This document shows positions 1-10,929 of a DNA stretch of 14,065 nucleotides, piece by piece; the stretch's first letter is position 1; each line of letters opens with the position of its first letter. Made by a program: the position numbers and the translations under genes. Under the pieces are notes generated by a model. That model made no database searches. It was not told the DNA's origin and saw only the letters and a program-made list of their open reading frames with translations. Source of the DNA: Gammaproteobacteria bacterium (GTDB taxonomy: Bacteria; Pseudomonadota; Gammaproteobacteria; J113); NCBI GenBank assembly GCA_003694425.1, contig RFJX01000267.1, positions 1 to 14,065 on the forward strand, read 5' to 3'.

Positions 1-1706
1 CGCCAGGGCTCGCGCGCGGCCCGGTCACCACCGGGCAGCGGCACCGGTGCCAGATGGGCCACCCGGCGGTAGCCCTGGTAGTCCCCCAGCAGCAGCTCTC
101 CACCCCACAGCGCCCCGGCCTCGCCCATCCCCAGGCCGTCGAGGACCAGCCCCAGCACCGGTCCCGCATCCAGGGGATGACCATGTTCCGCCAGGACCGC
201 AGCCAGATGGGCATGATGGTGCAGGACGGTCGCGGCGGGCACACCCAGTTGCCTGGCAAGCTCCCGGCCGTGGCGGTGGGATCCGTAGTCGGGATGGACA
301 TCCAGCGCGATGCGTCGGGGCCGCGATCCGTACAGCCCGAGCCAGGCCGACATCTCCTCCCGCCAGCGTCGCCGGCAGTCCGGGTGCATCAGCTCGCCGA
401 AGGGCTGGGACAACAGGGCACAGCCCTGCCGCAGGAGGCAGAAGCCGCCCTTGAGGTCGCCGCCCACTGCCAGGATACCGTCCGCATTCTCCAGCCCGGG
501 TGGCAACGGCAGGGCCTCCGGGACCTGTCCCCGTCCCCGGCGCAGGGTGCGCATCCTGCCGGCAGCCAGCTGGAGCACCGGGTCGTCACAGCGATGGACG
601 ATCTCCCGGTCGTGCAGCAGGAACCGGTCGGCTATCCCGTCCAGAGACTCCACTGCCTCGTCGTTGCCGGCGCACAGCGGGGCGCCGGAGCGGTTGCCCG
701 ATGTGCAGACCAGAGGCCGGTCGAACGCCTCGAGCAGCAGCAGGTGCAGGGCGGTGGCGGGCAACATCAGCCCCAGCCGATCCATGCCCGGCGCCACCTC
801 GTCGGGCAGGCGCTCGCCGGACTGTTCCAGCAGCACGATCGGGGCGACATGCGAGGACAGCGCCGCCGCCTCTTCCGGCCGCAGCCTGCAGTAGCGGCGC
901 GCGACCTCCGGATCACGGACCATCAGGGCGAAGGGGCGGAAAGGGCGGTGCTTGCGCCGGCGCAGCCGGGCAATCGCCTCCGGACGGGTGGCATCCACCA
1001 TCAGGTGGAAGCCTCCGATGCCCTTCACCGCCAGGATCCCGCCATTGCGGAGGCACTCTATGGCGCCCTGAAGTGAGTGCTCGCCAGCGGTTTCGCCGGG
1101 CAACAGCCGCAGGGAAGGACCGCACTCGTGGCAGCCGATCGGCTGGGCATGGAAGCGACGGTCGGCGGGATCACGATATTCCCCCGCACAGCGGCCGCAC
1201 ATCGCAAAGGAGGCCATCGAGGTCCGTTCACGGTCATAGGGCAGGGCACCGGCAATACTGAACCGGGGGCCGCAGGCGGTACAGCTGATGAAGGGATGGC
1301 GGTACCGCCGGTTGTCCGGATCCTGCAGCTCGGCACGGCAGGCATCGCACAGGGCCAGGTCAGGGAGCAGATGGCAGAGTCCGGTGCCCGGCTGGCTGGA
1401 GACGATGTGAAAGCCTTCCATCGCCGGCGGGCCGGGCAGGGCCTCCACCAGACAGGACTCCACGCTCGCAGGGGGTGGCGGAGCGTACCGCAGCCGCCGT
1501 TGCAGTTCCCGCAGCGAGGCCTCGCTGCCCCAGGCACGCAGCAGGACACCGTCACCATGGTTGCAGATGTCGCCGCAAAGCCCCAGGGCACGGGCCAGCC
1601 GCAGGGCATGGGGACGGAATCCGACCCCCTGGACCCGTCCCCGGATCCGCAGCAGGGCGCCGACGATTGGCTCGTGGTTCCGGCTGCGATCGGTTGCGGG
1701 CTCCAT
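1..1706 (-). CDS. hypF: HypF, carbamoyltransferase for [NiFe]-hydrogenase maturation (3' end cut by the window edge)
   Basis: HypF uses carbamoyl phosphate and ATP to make the thiocarboxamide on HypE that becomes the cyanide ligands of the [NiFe] hydrogenase iron. About 568 residues are visible out of roughly 750 usual. An acylphosphatase domain comes first (residues about 15-100, motif RGRVQGVGFRPH at 23-34). Two C4 zinc fingers follow: Cys119/Cys122 with Cys141/Cys144, and Cys169/Cys172 with Cys191/Cys194, each ending in CGP. Next is a YrdC-like domain (KGIGGFHL, then an RRRKHRPFRPFA stretch). Last is the start of the Kae1-like carbamoyltransferase domain, with the HHHAH metal motif near residue 495 and GMGEAGALWGGE further on. 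The frame is open at base 1. The ATG at 1706 lies 12 bp after the hypB stop. Its Shine-Dalgarno signal is poor: the nearest GGAGG (1723-1727) is 16 nt away, so translational coupling to hypB is likely. Confidence 0.96.
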   Translation of the reverse strand, partial: MEPATDRSRNHEPIVGALLRIRGRVQGVGFRPHALRLARALGLCGDICNHGDGVLLRAWGSEASLRELQRRLRYAPPPPASVESCLVEALPGPPAMEGFHIVSSQPGTGLCHLLPDLALCDACRAELQDPDNRRYRHPFISCTACGPRFSIAGALPYDRERTSMASFAMCGRCAGEYRDPADRRFHAQPIGCHECGPSLRLLPGETAGEHSLQGAIECLRNGGILAVKGIGGFHLMVDATRPEAIARLRRRKHRPFRPFALMVRDPEVARRYCRLRPEEAAALSSHVAPIVLLEQSGERLPDEVAPGMDRLGLMLPATALHLLLLEAFDRPLVCTSGNRSGAPLCAGNDEAVESLDGIADRFLLHDREIVHRCDDPVLQLAAGRMRTLRRGRGQVPEALPLPPGLENADGILAVGGDLKGGFCLLRQGCALLSQPFGELMHPDCRRRWREEMSAWLGLYGSRPRRIALDVHPDYGSHRHGRELARQLGVPAATVLHHHAHLAAVLAEHGHPLDAGPVLGLVLDGLGMGEAGALWGGELLLGDYQGYRRVAHLAPVPLPGGDRAAREPW

Positions 1707-1718
1707 CAGCAGCGGTCT

Positions 1719-2477
1719 TCAGCCTCCGGATGCTTCCCTGCCGGGATGCGATCCTGTGCGCCGGGAAGCCAGCCATTCGTACCACTGCTCCATTCCCTCC
1801 CCGTTCCTGGCCGAGACCTCGAGCACCGGCAGGCCGGGGCGGATCCTGCGGGCCAGTTCGGCGCAGCGCCGGGGGTCGAAATCGACGTGAGGGAGCAGAT
1901 CGATCTTGGTGATCAGCAGCAGGTCGGCCCGGTGGAAGATATCGGGGTACTTGAGCGGCTTGTCATCCCCCTCGGTGACCGAGAGCAGGACCACACGGTA
2001 TTGCTCGCCGAGATCGAATCCTGCCGGGCAGACCAGATTGCCGACGTTCTCGATCAGAACCATTGCGCCCGGGGGTGGAGCGAGCCGCTCCAGGGCATGG
2101 CCAACCTGATGGGCATCCAGGTGGCATCCCTTGCCGGTGTTGATCTGCAGGGCGGTCGCTCCGGTCGCGCGGATGCGCTCTGTATCGAGGCTGGTCTGCT
2201 GGTCGCCCTCGATCACCATTATCGGCCAGCGCCCGGCGCAGGCCCGGATGGTCCGGACCAGCAGCGTGGTCTTGCCGGCGCCGGGGCTGGCCATCAGGTT
2301 GACGGCCCCGACACCGCGCGCGGCCAGCCATTGGCGATTGCCCGCCGCATGGCGGTCATTCCTGGCCAGCAGGTCCTGCTCGAGTCTCAGGAGCCTGGTG
2401 TCGGGTCCATGGTGATGATGCTCCGGTCCCGCCGGATCGTGCGTGTGCGTCTCTCCGCAACCACAGACTGAACACAT
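1719..2477 (-). CDS. hypB: HypB, hydrogenase nickel-incorporation GTPase
   Basis: HypB is the GTPase that, with HypA, delivers nickel to the large subunit of [NiFe] hydrogenase. The 252-residue protein begins MCSVCGCGE, matching the N-terminal CxxCxC high-affinity metal site (Cys2, Cys5, Cys7). A short His-rich segment follows (residues 11-23). The P-loop ASPGAGKTT is at 63-71. The G-domain metal site is visible as Cys118-His119 and Cys150 (GCHLDAH, LVCPAGFDLGEQ), and TKID at 190-193 is the base-recognition motif. The frame is open further upstream to 2552, but the conserved N-terminus and a GGAGGG ribosome site 9 nt before the ATG fix the start at 2477. It lies directly upstream of hypF. No hypA is found next to it in the window. 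Confidence 0.97.
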   Translation of the reverse strand: MCSVCGCGETHTHDPAGPEHHHHGPDTRLLRLEQDLLARNDRHAAGNRQWLAARGVGAVNLMASPGAGKTTLLVRTIRACAGRWPIMVIEGDQQTSLDTERIRATGATALQINTGKGCHLDAHQVGHALERLAPPPGAMVLIENVGNLVCPAGFDLGEQYRVVLLSVTEGDDKPLKYPDIFHRADLLLITKIDLLPHVDFDPRRCAELARRIRPGLPVLEVSARNGEGMEQWYEWLASRRTGSHPGREASGG

Positions 2478-2486
2478 GGTGCTGGT

Positions 2487-2492
2487 CCCTCC
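2487..2492 (-). promoter_or_regulatory. Ribosome binding site that fixes the hypB start
   Basis: GGAGGG lies 9 nt upstream of the ATG at 2477. It supports the MCSVCGC start over the upstream in-frame ATG at 2552, whose extra 25 residues do not resemble HypB. Confidence 0.75.
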
Positions 2493-2523
2493 ATTCGCGG
2501 TGAAGCCCCGGGCGGGACCTGTC

Positions 2524-2552
2524 ACCATAGCGCAAGGGATGCGCAGGGCCAA
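2524..2552 (-). promoter_or_regulatory. Candidate sigma70-type promoter for hypBF
   Basis: On the minus strand TTGGCC (2552-2547) and TATGGT (2529-2524) are separated by exactly 17 bp. Transcription would start near 2517 and leave a leader of about 40 nt ahead of hypB. The hexamers are only moderate matches to TTGACA/TATAAT. I saw no clear FNR, NtrC or sigma54 site nearby. Confidence 0.35.
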
Positions 2553-2719
2553 GAATCCGGCATCCTGCGTTTGTGGCCCATGGCAGCAAGCTCCCCCTCA
2601 TTGGGAGTGGAGGAGTCATGGCAGTGGAGAGCAGTGCGCTGACGCAAAAGGAGACATCCCGGCATCGCGTTGACACCAAACTCCAAGCAGCGCCACCGCC
2701 AAAATGCCGGGCTGGCCCC

Positions 2720-2739
2720 GTTCAGGTACCGGTTCAGGT
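2720..2739. repeat. Pair of 8-bp direct repeats, 12 bp apart
   Basis: GTTCAGGT occurs at 2720-2727 and again at 2732-2739, one helical turn and a bit apart, just upstream (plus-strand sense) of a T5 tract. It could be a protein-binding site or chance. No known operator is recognised. Confidence 0.3.
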
Positions 2740-2799
2740 TTTTCTCGGGGTTACCCGATCCGGCTGACTGGAACCGGGCAACGTCGACACCTTCAGGGC

Positions 2800-3843
2800 T
2801 CACCAGGGATCGACCGGCCAGCCATAGTCCCTGGACCAGGGCAACTGCAACGTCGCCTCGACCAGATAGCGGCTTACCGCCTCGCTTGCGAACAGGCTGC
2901 GGTATCGTTCGCGTCCGCTGGCGGCAACCTTGCGGCGCATTGTGTCGTCGCGACACACATCCAGGATCCGCTCCCGCAGCTCCTCGTCTCCGTTGAACCA
3001 GATCGCGGCATCCTCTCCCAGCAGGCCGTCCAGCTCACTGGCACGGTCGATGAAACAGAGGATGCCATTGGCCATCAACTGCGCCAGCCGGTCCGAGGAA
3101 TAGAGCGGCGCCTCCTGCTTGTTGATGTTCAGGGCACTGCGCGTCTGTGCCAGCAACCGGTCATACTCCAGGCCCCTGATCCGGGGCGTCCCCAGCATCC
3201 CGTGGATCCGGAATTCGATCTGCGGCAGTGAATCGCGCAGTCGACGGATACGCTCGGTCCGGGGATGACCCTCTTCCCCGGTCCCGCAGAAGAGCAGATC
3301 GACCGGCAGGTCGTCCCGCCGGCTGTTGTCCAGCTGTTCGATGGCCGGGTCGGTCGGGTTCGGCAGATAATGGACCCGCGCCCCGGGACCCGCCGCGAGC
3401 TCCTGCTGCTGCCTTCCTCCGGTGGTGGTGAAGAGGGCATCACAGACCTGCCGCCGGGCCTGCTGGTGGGCAAGATTTTCCGGCTCGAACAGCGGATCGC
3501 AGGTGTAGCAGGCCACCGCCATGGAGGGATGCCTGCTCCTCAGTCCCGCGATGAATTCGTTCGGCAGCTTGCGGGTGTTGCTGAGGACCAGCAGATCCGG
3601 ACGGAAATTGTCGACGGTCCGGGTCAGTGCCGTCATCATGCGGCGCACGCCCAGACGCGAGATGCCCAGCGGGGCGAGGAACTTGGCCAGGTCCTTGTCG
3701 CTGAACTCCCAGACACAGAAATCAGCCCGGATCAGTCCATGTACCAGCTTGCGCTCGAAGGTGTTGTAGAGGGCGCCAAACTGCTTCTGGCCCAGATCAC
3801 CGACGTGCAGGACACGCAACATGCTGTTATTTCGCCTGTTCAT
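2800..3843 (-). CDS. CgeB-like GT-B family glycosyltransferase, substrate unknown
   Basis: A 347-residue protein with the look of a GT-B fold glycosyltransferase of the CgeB / glycosyl-transferases-group-1 type. The N-terminal half begins MLRVLHVGDLGQ and contains alternating hydrophobic strands, for example DLLVLSNTRKLP. A central strand carries VDLLFCGTGEEGHPR, and the C-terminal half has ALNINKQEAPLYSSDRLAQLMANG followed by FIDRASELDGLL, the usual sugar-nucleotide-binding region. No signal peptide or membrane segment is evident, so it is probably cytoplasmic, modifying a surface polysaccharide, lipid or protein. The start may be the ATG at 3843 or the ATG at 3822 (MLRVLHVG); neither has a strong ribosome site, and the second better matches where the fold begins. 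It is divergent from dnaA and shares a 150-bp control region with it. Acceptor and donor sugars cannot be read from the sequence. Confidence 0.8.
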   Translation of the reverse strand: MNRRNNSMLRVLHVGDLGQKQFGALYNTFERKLVHGLIRADFCVWEFSDKDLAKFLAPLGISRLGVRRMMTALTRTVDNFRPDLLVLSNTRKLPNEFIAGLRSRHPSMAVACYTCDPLFEPENLAHQQARRQVCDALFTTTGGRQQQELAAGPGARVHYLPNPTDPAIEQLDNSRRDDLPVDLLFCGTGEEGHPRTERIRRLRDSLPQIEFRIHGMLGTPRIRGLEYDRLLAQTRSALNINKQEAPLYSSDRLAQLMANGILCFIDRASELDGLLGEDAAIWFNGDEELRERILDVCRDDTMRRKVAASGRERYRSLFASEAVSRYLVEATLQLPWSRDYGWPVDPW

Positions 3844-3872
3844 TCACATTGCCCGCCGGGTATCTCTCCCGC

Positions 3873-3881
3873 TGTGGATAA
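3873..3881 (-). promoter_or_regulatory. Perfect consensus DnaA box upstream of dnaA
   Basis: The plus strand reads TGTGGATAA, the reverse complement of the E. coli R1/R4-type box TTATCCACA. It lies about 120 bp before the dnaA start, downstream of the glycosyltransferase's minus-strand -10 candidate. The likely role is DnaA autoregulation, or membership of the origin. Confidence 0.8.
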
Positions 3882-3977
3882 GTACGCGGCAGCAGTATAG
3901 ACTCTTGATTGTCTCATCGGGTTGGTCACAAGACCTGGATCCTGAAAATATCTATACTTTTCAAATAGTTGACTCAT

Positions 3978-3983
3978 GGAGAG
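3978..3983 (+). promoter_or_regulatory. Ribosome binding site that favours the second dnaA ATG
   Basis: GGAGAG ends 10 nt before the ATG at 3994. The ATG at 3976 overlaps this motif and has no purine-rich site ahead of it. Confidence 0.55.
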
Positions 3984-3993
3984 TGGTGCCGTC

Positions 3994-5340
3994 ATGGGCG
4001 TCGAGCTTTGGGAGAGGTGCCTGAATCGCCTGGAGCATGAACTGACCGCCCAGCAGTTCAACACCTGGATCAGACCGCTGCAGGCCGACTGCGGCAACGG
4101 GACCCTCAAGCTGCTCGCCCCCAACCGTTTCGTCCTGGACTGGGTGCGCGAACGCTATGCCGAACGCATCCAGCAACTGCTGAGCGAACTCGACGCATCG
4201 ACCCAGGCCCGACTGGAATTCGCCGTCGGCAGCGCCGCTCCCGTACCCCCGCCATCCGCCGCGGGAAACGCTACACCCGTCCGCTCCATACCGGATAACG
4301 GCAATCGCCGCCGCAACGCAGCATCGCGCCTGCAGGGCGACTTCACCTTCGACACCTTCGTCGAGGGGAAGTCCAACCAGCTTGCCAGAGCCGCGTCTCT
4401 GCAAGTGGCCGCCAACCCCGGAACCGGATACAACCCCCTGTTCATCTGCGGCGGTGTGGGGTTGGGCAAGACCCACCTGATGCATGCCATCGGCAACCAG
4501 ATCAAGGCGACGGACAGCGAGGCCAATGTCATCTATCTGCGCTCGGAGCGCTTCGTGCACGAGATGGTCAAGGCCCTTCAGCACAACACCATCAATGAAT
4601 TCAAGCGCTTCTACCGCTCCGTCGACGCCCTGCTGATCGACGACATCCAGTTTCTCGCCGGCAAGGAACGATCCCAGGAGGAGTTCTTCCATACCTTCAA
4701 CGCCCTGCTCGAGGGCAGACAGCAGATCGTGCTGACCTGTGATCGCTATCCGAAGGAGGTGGAGGGTCTGGAAGAGCGGCTCAAGTCCCGCTTCGGCTGG
4801 GGTCTGACCGTGGCCATCGAACCACCGGAGCTCGAGACCCGGGTCGCCATCCTGATGAGCAAGGCACAACAGGCCGGAGCCGTCCTCCCGAGCGAGGTCG
4901 CCTTTTTCATCGCCAAACGGTTTCATTCCAACATCCGCGAGCTGGAGGGTGCACTGCATCGCGTCCTGGCCGGATCCCATCTGACCGGCAGGGAGATCAC
5001 CCTGGACTTCGTCAAGGAGGCGCTCAAGGACCTGCTGGCCCTGCAGGACAAACTCATCACCATCGAAAACATCCAGAAGACGGTAGCCGCCTACTACAAG
5101 ATCCGCGTTGCCGATCTGCTATCCAAGCGTCGTAATCGATCCATCGCCAGACCCCGGCAGCTGGCCATGGCGCTGGCAAAGGAACTCACGACACACAGCC
5201 TGCCGGAAATCGGCGACGCCTTCGGGGGACGAGACCATACCACCGTTCTCCATGCCTGTCGTAAGATAGCGGAGTTACGCAAGAGCGAGTCCCGGATCAG
5301 TGAGGACTACCGGAATCTGTTGAGAACCCTCACCACCTGA
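3994..5340 (+). CDS. dnaA: DnaA, chromosomal replication initiator
   Basis: DnaA is the AAA+ ATPase that binds DnaA boxes, melts oriC and recruits the DnaB helicase. With the start at 3994 the protein has 448 residues (E. coli 467). Domain I is about 1-80 ([16 protein letters not shown]), followed by a short variable linker (about 81-113) that accounts for the smaller size. The AAA+ domain carries Walker A GGVGLGKT at 153-160, Walker B LLIDDIQF at 213-220 and [12 protein letters not shown] near 267-278. C-terminal domain IV holds the DnaA signature [15 protein letters not shown] (411-425) for box recognition. An in-frame ATG at 3976 would add MESGAV. I prefer 3994 because MGVELW aligns with E. 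coli MSLSLW and because it has the better ribosome site. It probably regulates itself through the box at 3873-3881. Confidence 0.98.
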   Translation: MGVELWERCLNRLEHELTAQQFNTWIRPLQADCGNGTLKLLAPNRFVLDWVRERYAERIQQLLSELDASTQARLEFAVGSAAPVPPPSAAGNATPVRSIPDNGNRRRNAASRLQGDFTFDTFVEGKSNQLARAASLQVAANPGTGYNPLFICGGVGLGKTHLMHAIGNQIKATDSEANVIYLRSERFVHEMVKALQHNTINEFKRFYRSVDALLIDDIQFLAGKERSQEEFFHTFNALLEGRQQIVLTCDRYPKEVEGLEERLKSRFGWGLTVAIEPPELETRVAILMSKAQQAGAVLPSEVAFFIAKRFHSNIRELEGALHRVLAGSHLTGREITLDFVKEALKDLLALQDKLITIENIQKTVAAYYKIRVADLLSKRRNRSIARPRQLAMALAKELTTHSLPEIGDAFGGRDHTTVLHACRKIAELRKSESRISEDYRNLLRTLTT

Positions 5341-5351
5341 TGTTGGCAGGG

Positions 5352-5360
5352 TGTGGACAA
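5352..5360 (-). promoter_or_regulatory. DnaA box (TTGTCCACA), minus orientation
   Basis: The plus strand reads TGTGGACAA, identical in reverse complement to the box at 5398-5406. It starts 12 bp after the dnaA stop codon. Confidence 0.65.
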
Positions 5361-5397
5361 TTGACCGGGAGCAGGAAAGGGTACAAAGACGTACAGG

Positions 5398-5406
5398 TTG
5401 TCCACA
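5398..5406 (+). promoter_or_regulatory. DnaA box (TTGTCCACA), plus orientation
   Basis: One base away from TTATCCACA, and an inverted copy of the 9-mer at 5352-5360. Confidence 0.65.
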
Positions 5407-5485
5407 GGGACAAAGATGGGCTTTCAGCAGTCTTGCAAGCCGGATTTTTCACAATAAGACACTGAAAAAAAAGCGCAATTTGCCT

Positions 5486-5494
5486 TTACCCACA
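5486..5494 (+). promoter_or_regulatory. Weak DnaA box (TTACCCACA)
   Basis: One mismatch from TTATCCACA, located about 40 bp before the dnaN start and next to the AT-rich segment. Confidence 0.45.
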
Positions 5495-5534
5495 GGGTGA
5501 CGTGTGCCTAGTTATATACAATATATGAAAGACT

Positions 5535-6638
5535 ATGAATATAGAATTTGACAGGGAACAGCTGTTACCCGCTCTGCAGATGGTCGTCGGCGTAGTGGAG
5601 CGCAGACAGACACTGCCCATCCTCTCGAATCTCCTCCTGCAGGTAGAGCCCGATACCGTTACCCTCACCACGACCGATCTCGAAGTCGAACTGACTAGCC
5701 GCTTCGCAAATGCCAGCGGCGTCTCCCAGTCCGTCACCCTGCCGGCAAAGAAGCTCTTCGACATCTGCAGGGCCCTTCCCCAGGGAGCGGAAATCCGGTT
5801 GCAAGTCGAAGACGGGAAGGCCCGACTCTCCTCGGGGAGGAGCAGATTCACTCTCGCGACCATGTCTGCCGAAGACTTCCCCAATATCACGGATTTCACG
5901 CCCACGGCCGAGCTGACGCTTCCTTCCCATACCTTGCGGCAACTGATCGAAGACACACAGTTCGCCATGGCGCACCAGGATGTGCGTTACTACCTCAACG
6001 GACTGCTGATCGAAATTGCCGACCGAACCCTGCGCTGCGTGGCGACCGATGGTCATCGACTGGCGATGGCCGAGACCGCACTGGATGGCCAGGACGGACT
6101 GGAGGCTATACAGATCATCCTGCCTCGCAAGGGGGTGACGGAATTGTTCCGGATGTTACCGGACAGCGACGAAACGGTGAATCTGGAGTTTTCCGGCAAC
6201 CATCTGCGCGTGACACTCGGGGACCAGGGCATGACCTCGAAACTCATCGATGGTAAATTCCCCGACTACACCGGGGTGATCCCCGCTGCGGCCACGCTTC
6301 GTCTGGGAGTCGAGCGGGAACCGCTCCGCCATGCCCTTCAACGCGTGTCCATCCTCTCGAACGAGAAGTTCCGCGGGGTACGGCTCAGTCTCGGCAACGA
6401 TGAACTGACGGTACAGGCACACAATCCGGAGCAGGAAGAGGCTGAGGAATCGCTTCCGGTGGATCATCAGGGCCAGGAATTCGAGATCGGATTCAACGTG
6501 AATTACCTCCTGGATGCCTTGTCTGCCATCCGCACCAGTCACGTCGAATTCGTGTTCACCAATCCGGACAGCAGTGCGCTTCTGCTACCCGTGGATGATG
6601 TGACCCGCAAGTACGTCATCATGCCGATGCGCCTTTGA
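5535..6638 (+). CDS. dnaN: DnaN, DNA polymerase III beta sliding clamp
   Basis: DnaN forms the dimeric ring that tethers DNA polymerase III and other partners to DNA. The 367-residue protein (E. coli 366) starts MNIEFDREQLLPALQMVVGVVERRQ and ends YVIMPMRL, both ends typical of the family. The three repeated clamp domains are covered without interruption (about 1-120, 121-245, 246-367). The RRQTLPILSNLLL segment, the VATDGHRLAMAE motif in domain 2 and the MPMRL end that lines the partner-binding cleft are all present. The ATG at 5535 has no strong Shine-Dalgarno sequence, only a purine-rich GAAAGA stretch just upstream. It lies 194 bp after dnaA and 4 bp before recF, so dnaN-recF-gyrB probably share a transcript. 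Confidence 0.98.
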   Translation: MNIEFDREQLLPALQMVVGVVERRQTLPILSNLLLQVEPDTVTLTTTDLEVELTSRFANASGVSQSVTLPAKKLFDICRALPQGAEIRLQVEDGKARLSSGRSRFTLATMSAEDFPNITDFTPTAELTLPSHTLRQLIEDTQFAMAHQDVRYYLNGLLIEIADRTLRCVATDGHRLAMAETALDGQDGLEAIQIILPRKGVTELFRMLPDSDETVNLEFSGNHLRVTLGDQGMTSKLIDGKFPDYTGVIPAAATLRLGVEREPLRHALQRVSILSNEKFRGVRLSLGNDELTVQAHNPEQEEAEESLPVDHQGQEFEIGFNVNYLLDALSAIRTSHVEFVFTNPDSSALLLPVDDVTRKYVIMPMRL

Positions 6639-6642
6639 TGCC

Positions 6643-10162
<3,520 letters not shown>

Positions 10163-10221
10163 TTTCTTATAATTCAATAAGTTATAATGCTTCCGGGTGA
10201 GGCCCGCAGGGAGCTGCCACA
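10163..10221. other. gyrB/comF convergent junction with AT-rich hairpin
   Basis: The 59 bp between two converging genes begin with a very AT-rich island containing CTTAT-AATTCA-ATAAG (10166-10181), then a TATAAT hexamer (10183-10188). Further on, GGCCCGC (10201-10207) pairs perfectly with GCGGGCC (10231-10237, inside comF), with an inner GCCA/TGGC pairing. This may fold into a bidirectional terminator, but there is no T-run directly after the GC stem on either strand. Confidence 0.35.
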
Positions 10222-10929
10222 TCATGGCGCGCGGGCCAGGCACCAGGCATGCACCCCTGAAGCACCCGCCCGCAGCAGCGAGCGGGTAACCGCCTCCAGG
10301 GTGGCACCGGTGGTCATTACATCGTCGACCACCAGAAGGCTCCTCCCCTTCGCGAGTACCGGATTGGCCCTGAACAGAGTGGCGGACTGGTTCCGCCGTC
10401 GCCGGGCCGCATCCAGCCCTTGCTGCGGTGCCGTATGCCGGGTCCGCGAGACCACACCGGTTGCAATCTCCAGCTCGAGGTCCCGGGCGACAGACCGGCA
10501 CAGCTCCAGCGCCTGGTTGTAGCCGCGCAGGAGCTGGCGAAAGGGGTGCAGGGGTACGGGCACCAGCAGGGGTTTCTCACCGCGAAGTTCTTCCAGCCAC
10601 GGGGGCGGATACCGCGCCATCAACCCGCCCAGCACCGGCAGCAGCTCGAAGCACCTGCGGTATTTCGCCTGATGGATCAGACGGTCCACCGGGAATGCAT
10701 AGAGCAGGGAGCAGTGGGCACGCACGAAGCGGGGTCGGTGCCGGAGACATGCGGCACAGAGTCCCCGGTGCCCGGGAGGAAGGGGCATGGCGCAGACCGG
10801 ACAGGGATTGCGGTTGAGCGGCAGGTCCCGATCACAGCCGGGGCAGATGATCCCGTCCCGGCACGGGGCGGCGCAGAGCAGGCACCTCCGGTCAAGATCC
10901 ATCCACTGGTAAAGTTTTCTCCATGTCAT
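10222..10929 (-). CDS. comF: ComF family protein (phosphoribosyltransferase fold, zinc-finger N-terminus)
   Basis: A ComF/GntX-type protein. Family members are linked to DNA uptake in naturally competent bacteria and to use of external DNA as nutrient in E. coli; the biochemical activity is unsettled. With the start at 10929 it has 235 residues. Its Cys-rich N-terminus has CLLC (16-19), CPGC (29-32), CPVC (43-46) and CAAC (58-61), which suggests zinc binding. The type I phosphoribosyltransferase core includes LLVPVPLHPFRQLLRGYNQA (121-140) and the PRPP loop LLVVDDVMTTGAT (198-210). The frame is open to 11139, but residues before MTWRKLYQW do not resemble ComF and would cover the bioB leader. 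A later ATG at 10902 (MDLDRRCLLC) is possible. It is convergent with gyrB and divergent from bioB, as is common in gammaproteobacteria. Confidence 0.92.
   Translation of the reverse strand: MTWRKLYQWMDLDRRCLLCAAPCRDGIICPGCDRDLPLNRNPCPVCAMPLPPGHRGLCAACLRHRPRFVRAHCSLLYAFPVDRLIHQAKYRRCFELLPVLGGLMARYPPPWLEELRGEKPLLVPVPLHPFRQLLRGYNQALELCRSVARDLELEIATGVVSRTRHTAPQQGLDAARRRRNQSATLFRANPVLAKGRSLLVVDDVMTTGATLEAVTRSLLRAGASGVHAWCLARAP

Larger units (their letters stand above)
2478..2799. other. 322-bp gap between the glycosyltransferase stop and hypB
   Basis: No convincing gene lies here. Open frames crossing the gap are not recognisable and overlap conserved genes out of frame. The gap holds the hypB ribosome site, a moderate promoter and a pair of direct repeats of GTTCAGGT (2720-2727 and 2732-2739). 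No hairpin followed by a T-run was found that would clearly terminate the glycosyltransferase transcript, so read-through into hypBF is possible. Confidence 0.6.
3844..3993. promoter_or_regulatory. Divergent control region between the glycosyltransferase gene and dnaA
   Basis: This AT-richer segment must hold promoters for both genes. TATACT hexamers, good -10 candidates, occur on the plus strand at 3953-3958 (towards dnaA) and on the minus strand at 3899-3894 (towards the glycosyltransferase). Neither has a convincing -35 at 16-18 bp. A perfect DnaA box lies at 3873-3881. Confidence 0.5.
5341..5534. other. dnaA-dnaN intergenic region with a DnaA-box cluster; candidate oriC or dnaN control region
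   Basis: The 194-bp gap contains two copies of TTGTCCACA in opposite orientation (5352-5360 minus, 5398-5406 plus). Two weaker plus-strand boxes follow, TTTTTCACA (5445-5453) and TTACCCACA (5486-5494), each one mismatch from TTATNCACA. An A8 run lies at 5465-5472, and an AT-rich stretch runs from about 5510 into the start of dnaN, which could be an unwinding element. Such clusters beside dnaA are the usual oriC signature in many bacteria, though 194 bp is short. DnaA control of the dnaN-recF-gyrB transcript is the alternative. Confidence 0.6.

Noticed and set aside
54..2471. Long plus-strand open frames (54-1076 and 1077-2471) opposite hypF and hypB
   Set aside because: They are antisense to strongly conserved HypF and HypB domains, are Gln/Gly/Arg-rich with no recognisable motif, and arise from GC-rich codon bias.
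2522..2956. 144-residue minus-strand frame across the glycosyltransferase end and the gap before hypB, considered as a small gene
   Set aside because: It overlaps the glycosyltransferase out of frame, matches no family I recognise and has no ribosome site.
3961..4980. 339-residue minus-strand open frame opposite dnaA
   Set aside because: It lies entirely over conserved DnaA AAA+ coding sequence and has no family motif or ribosome site.
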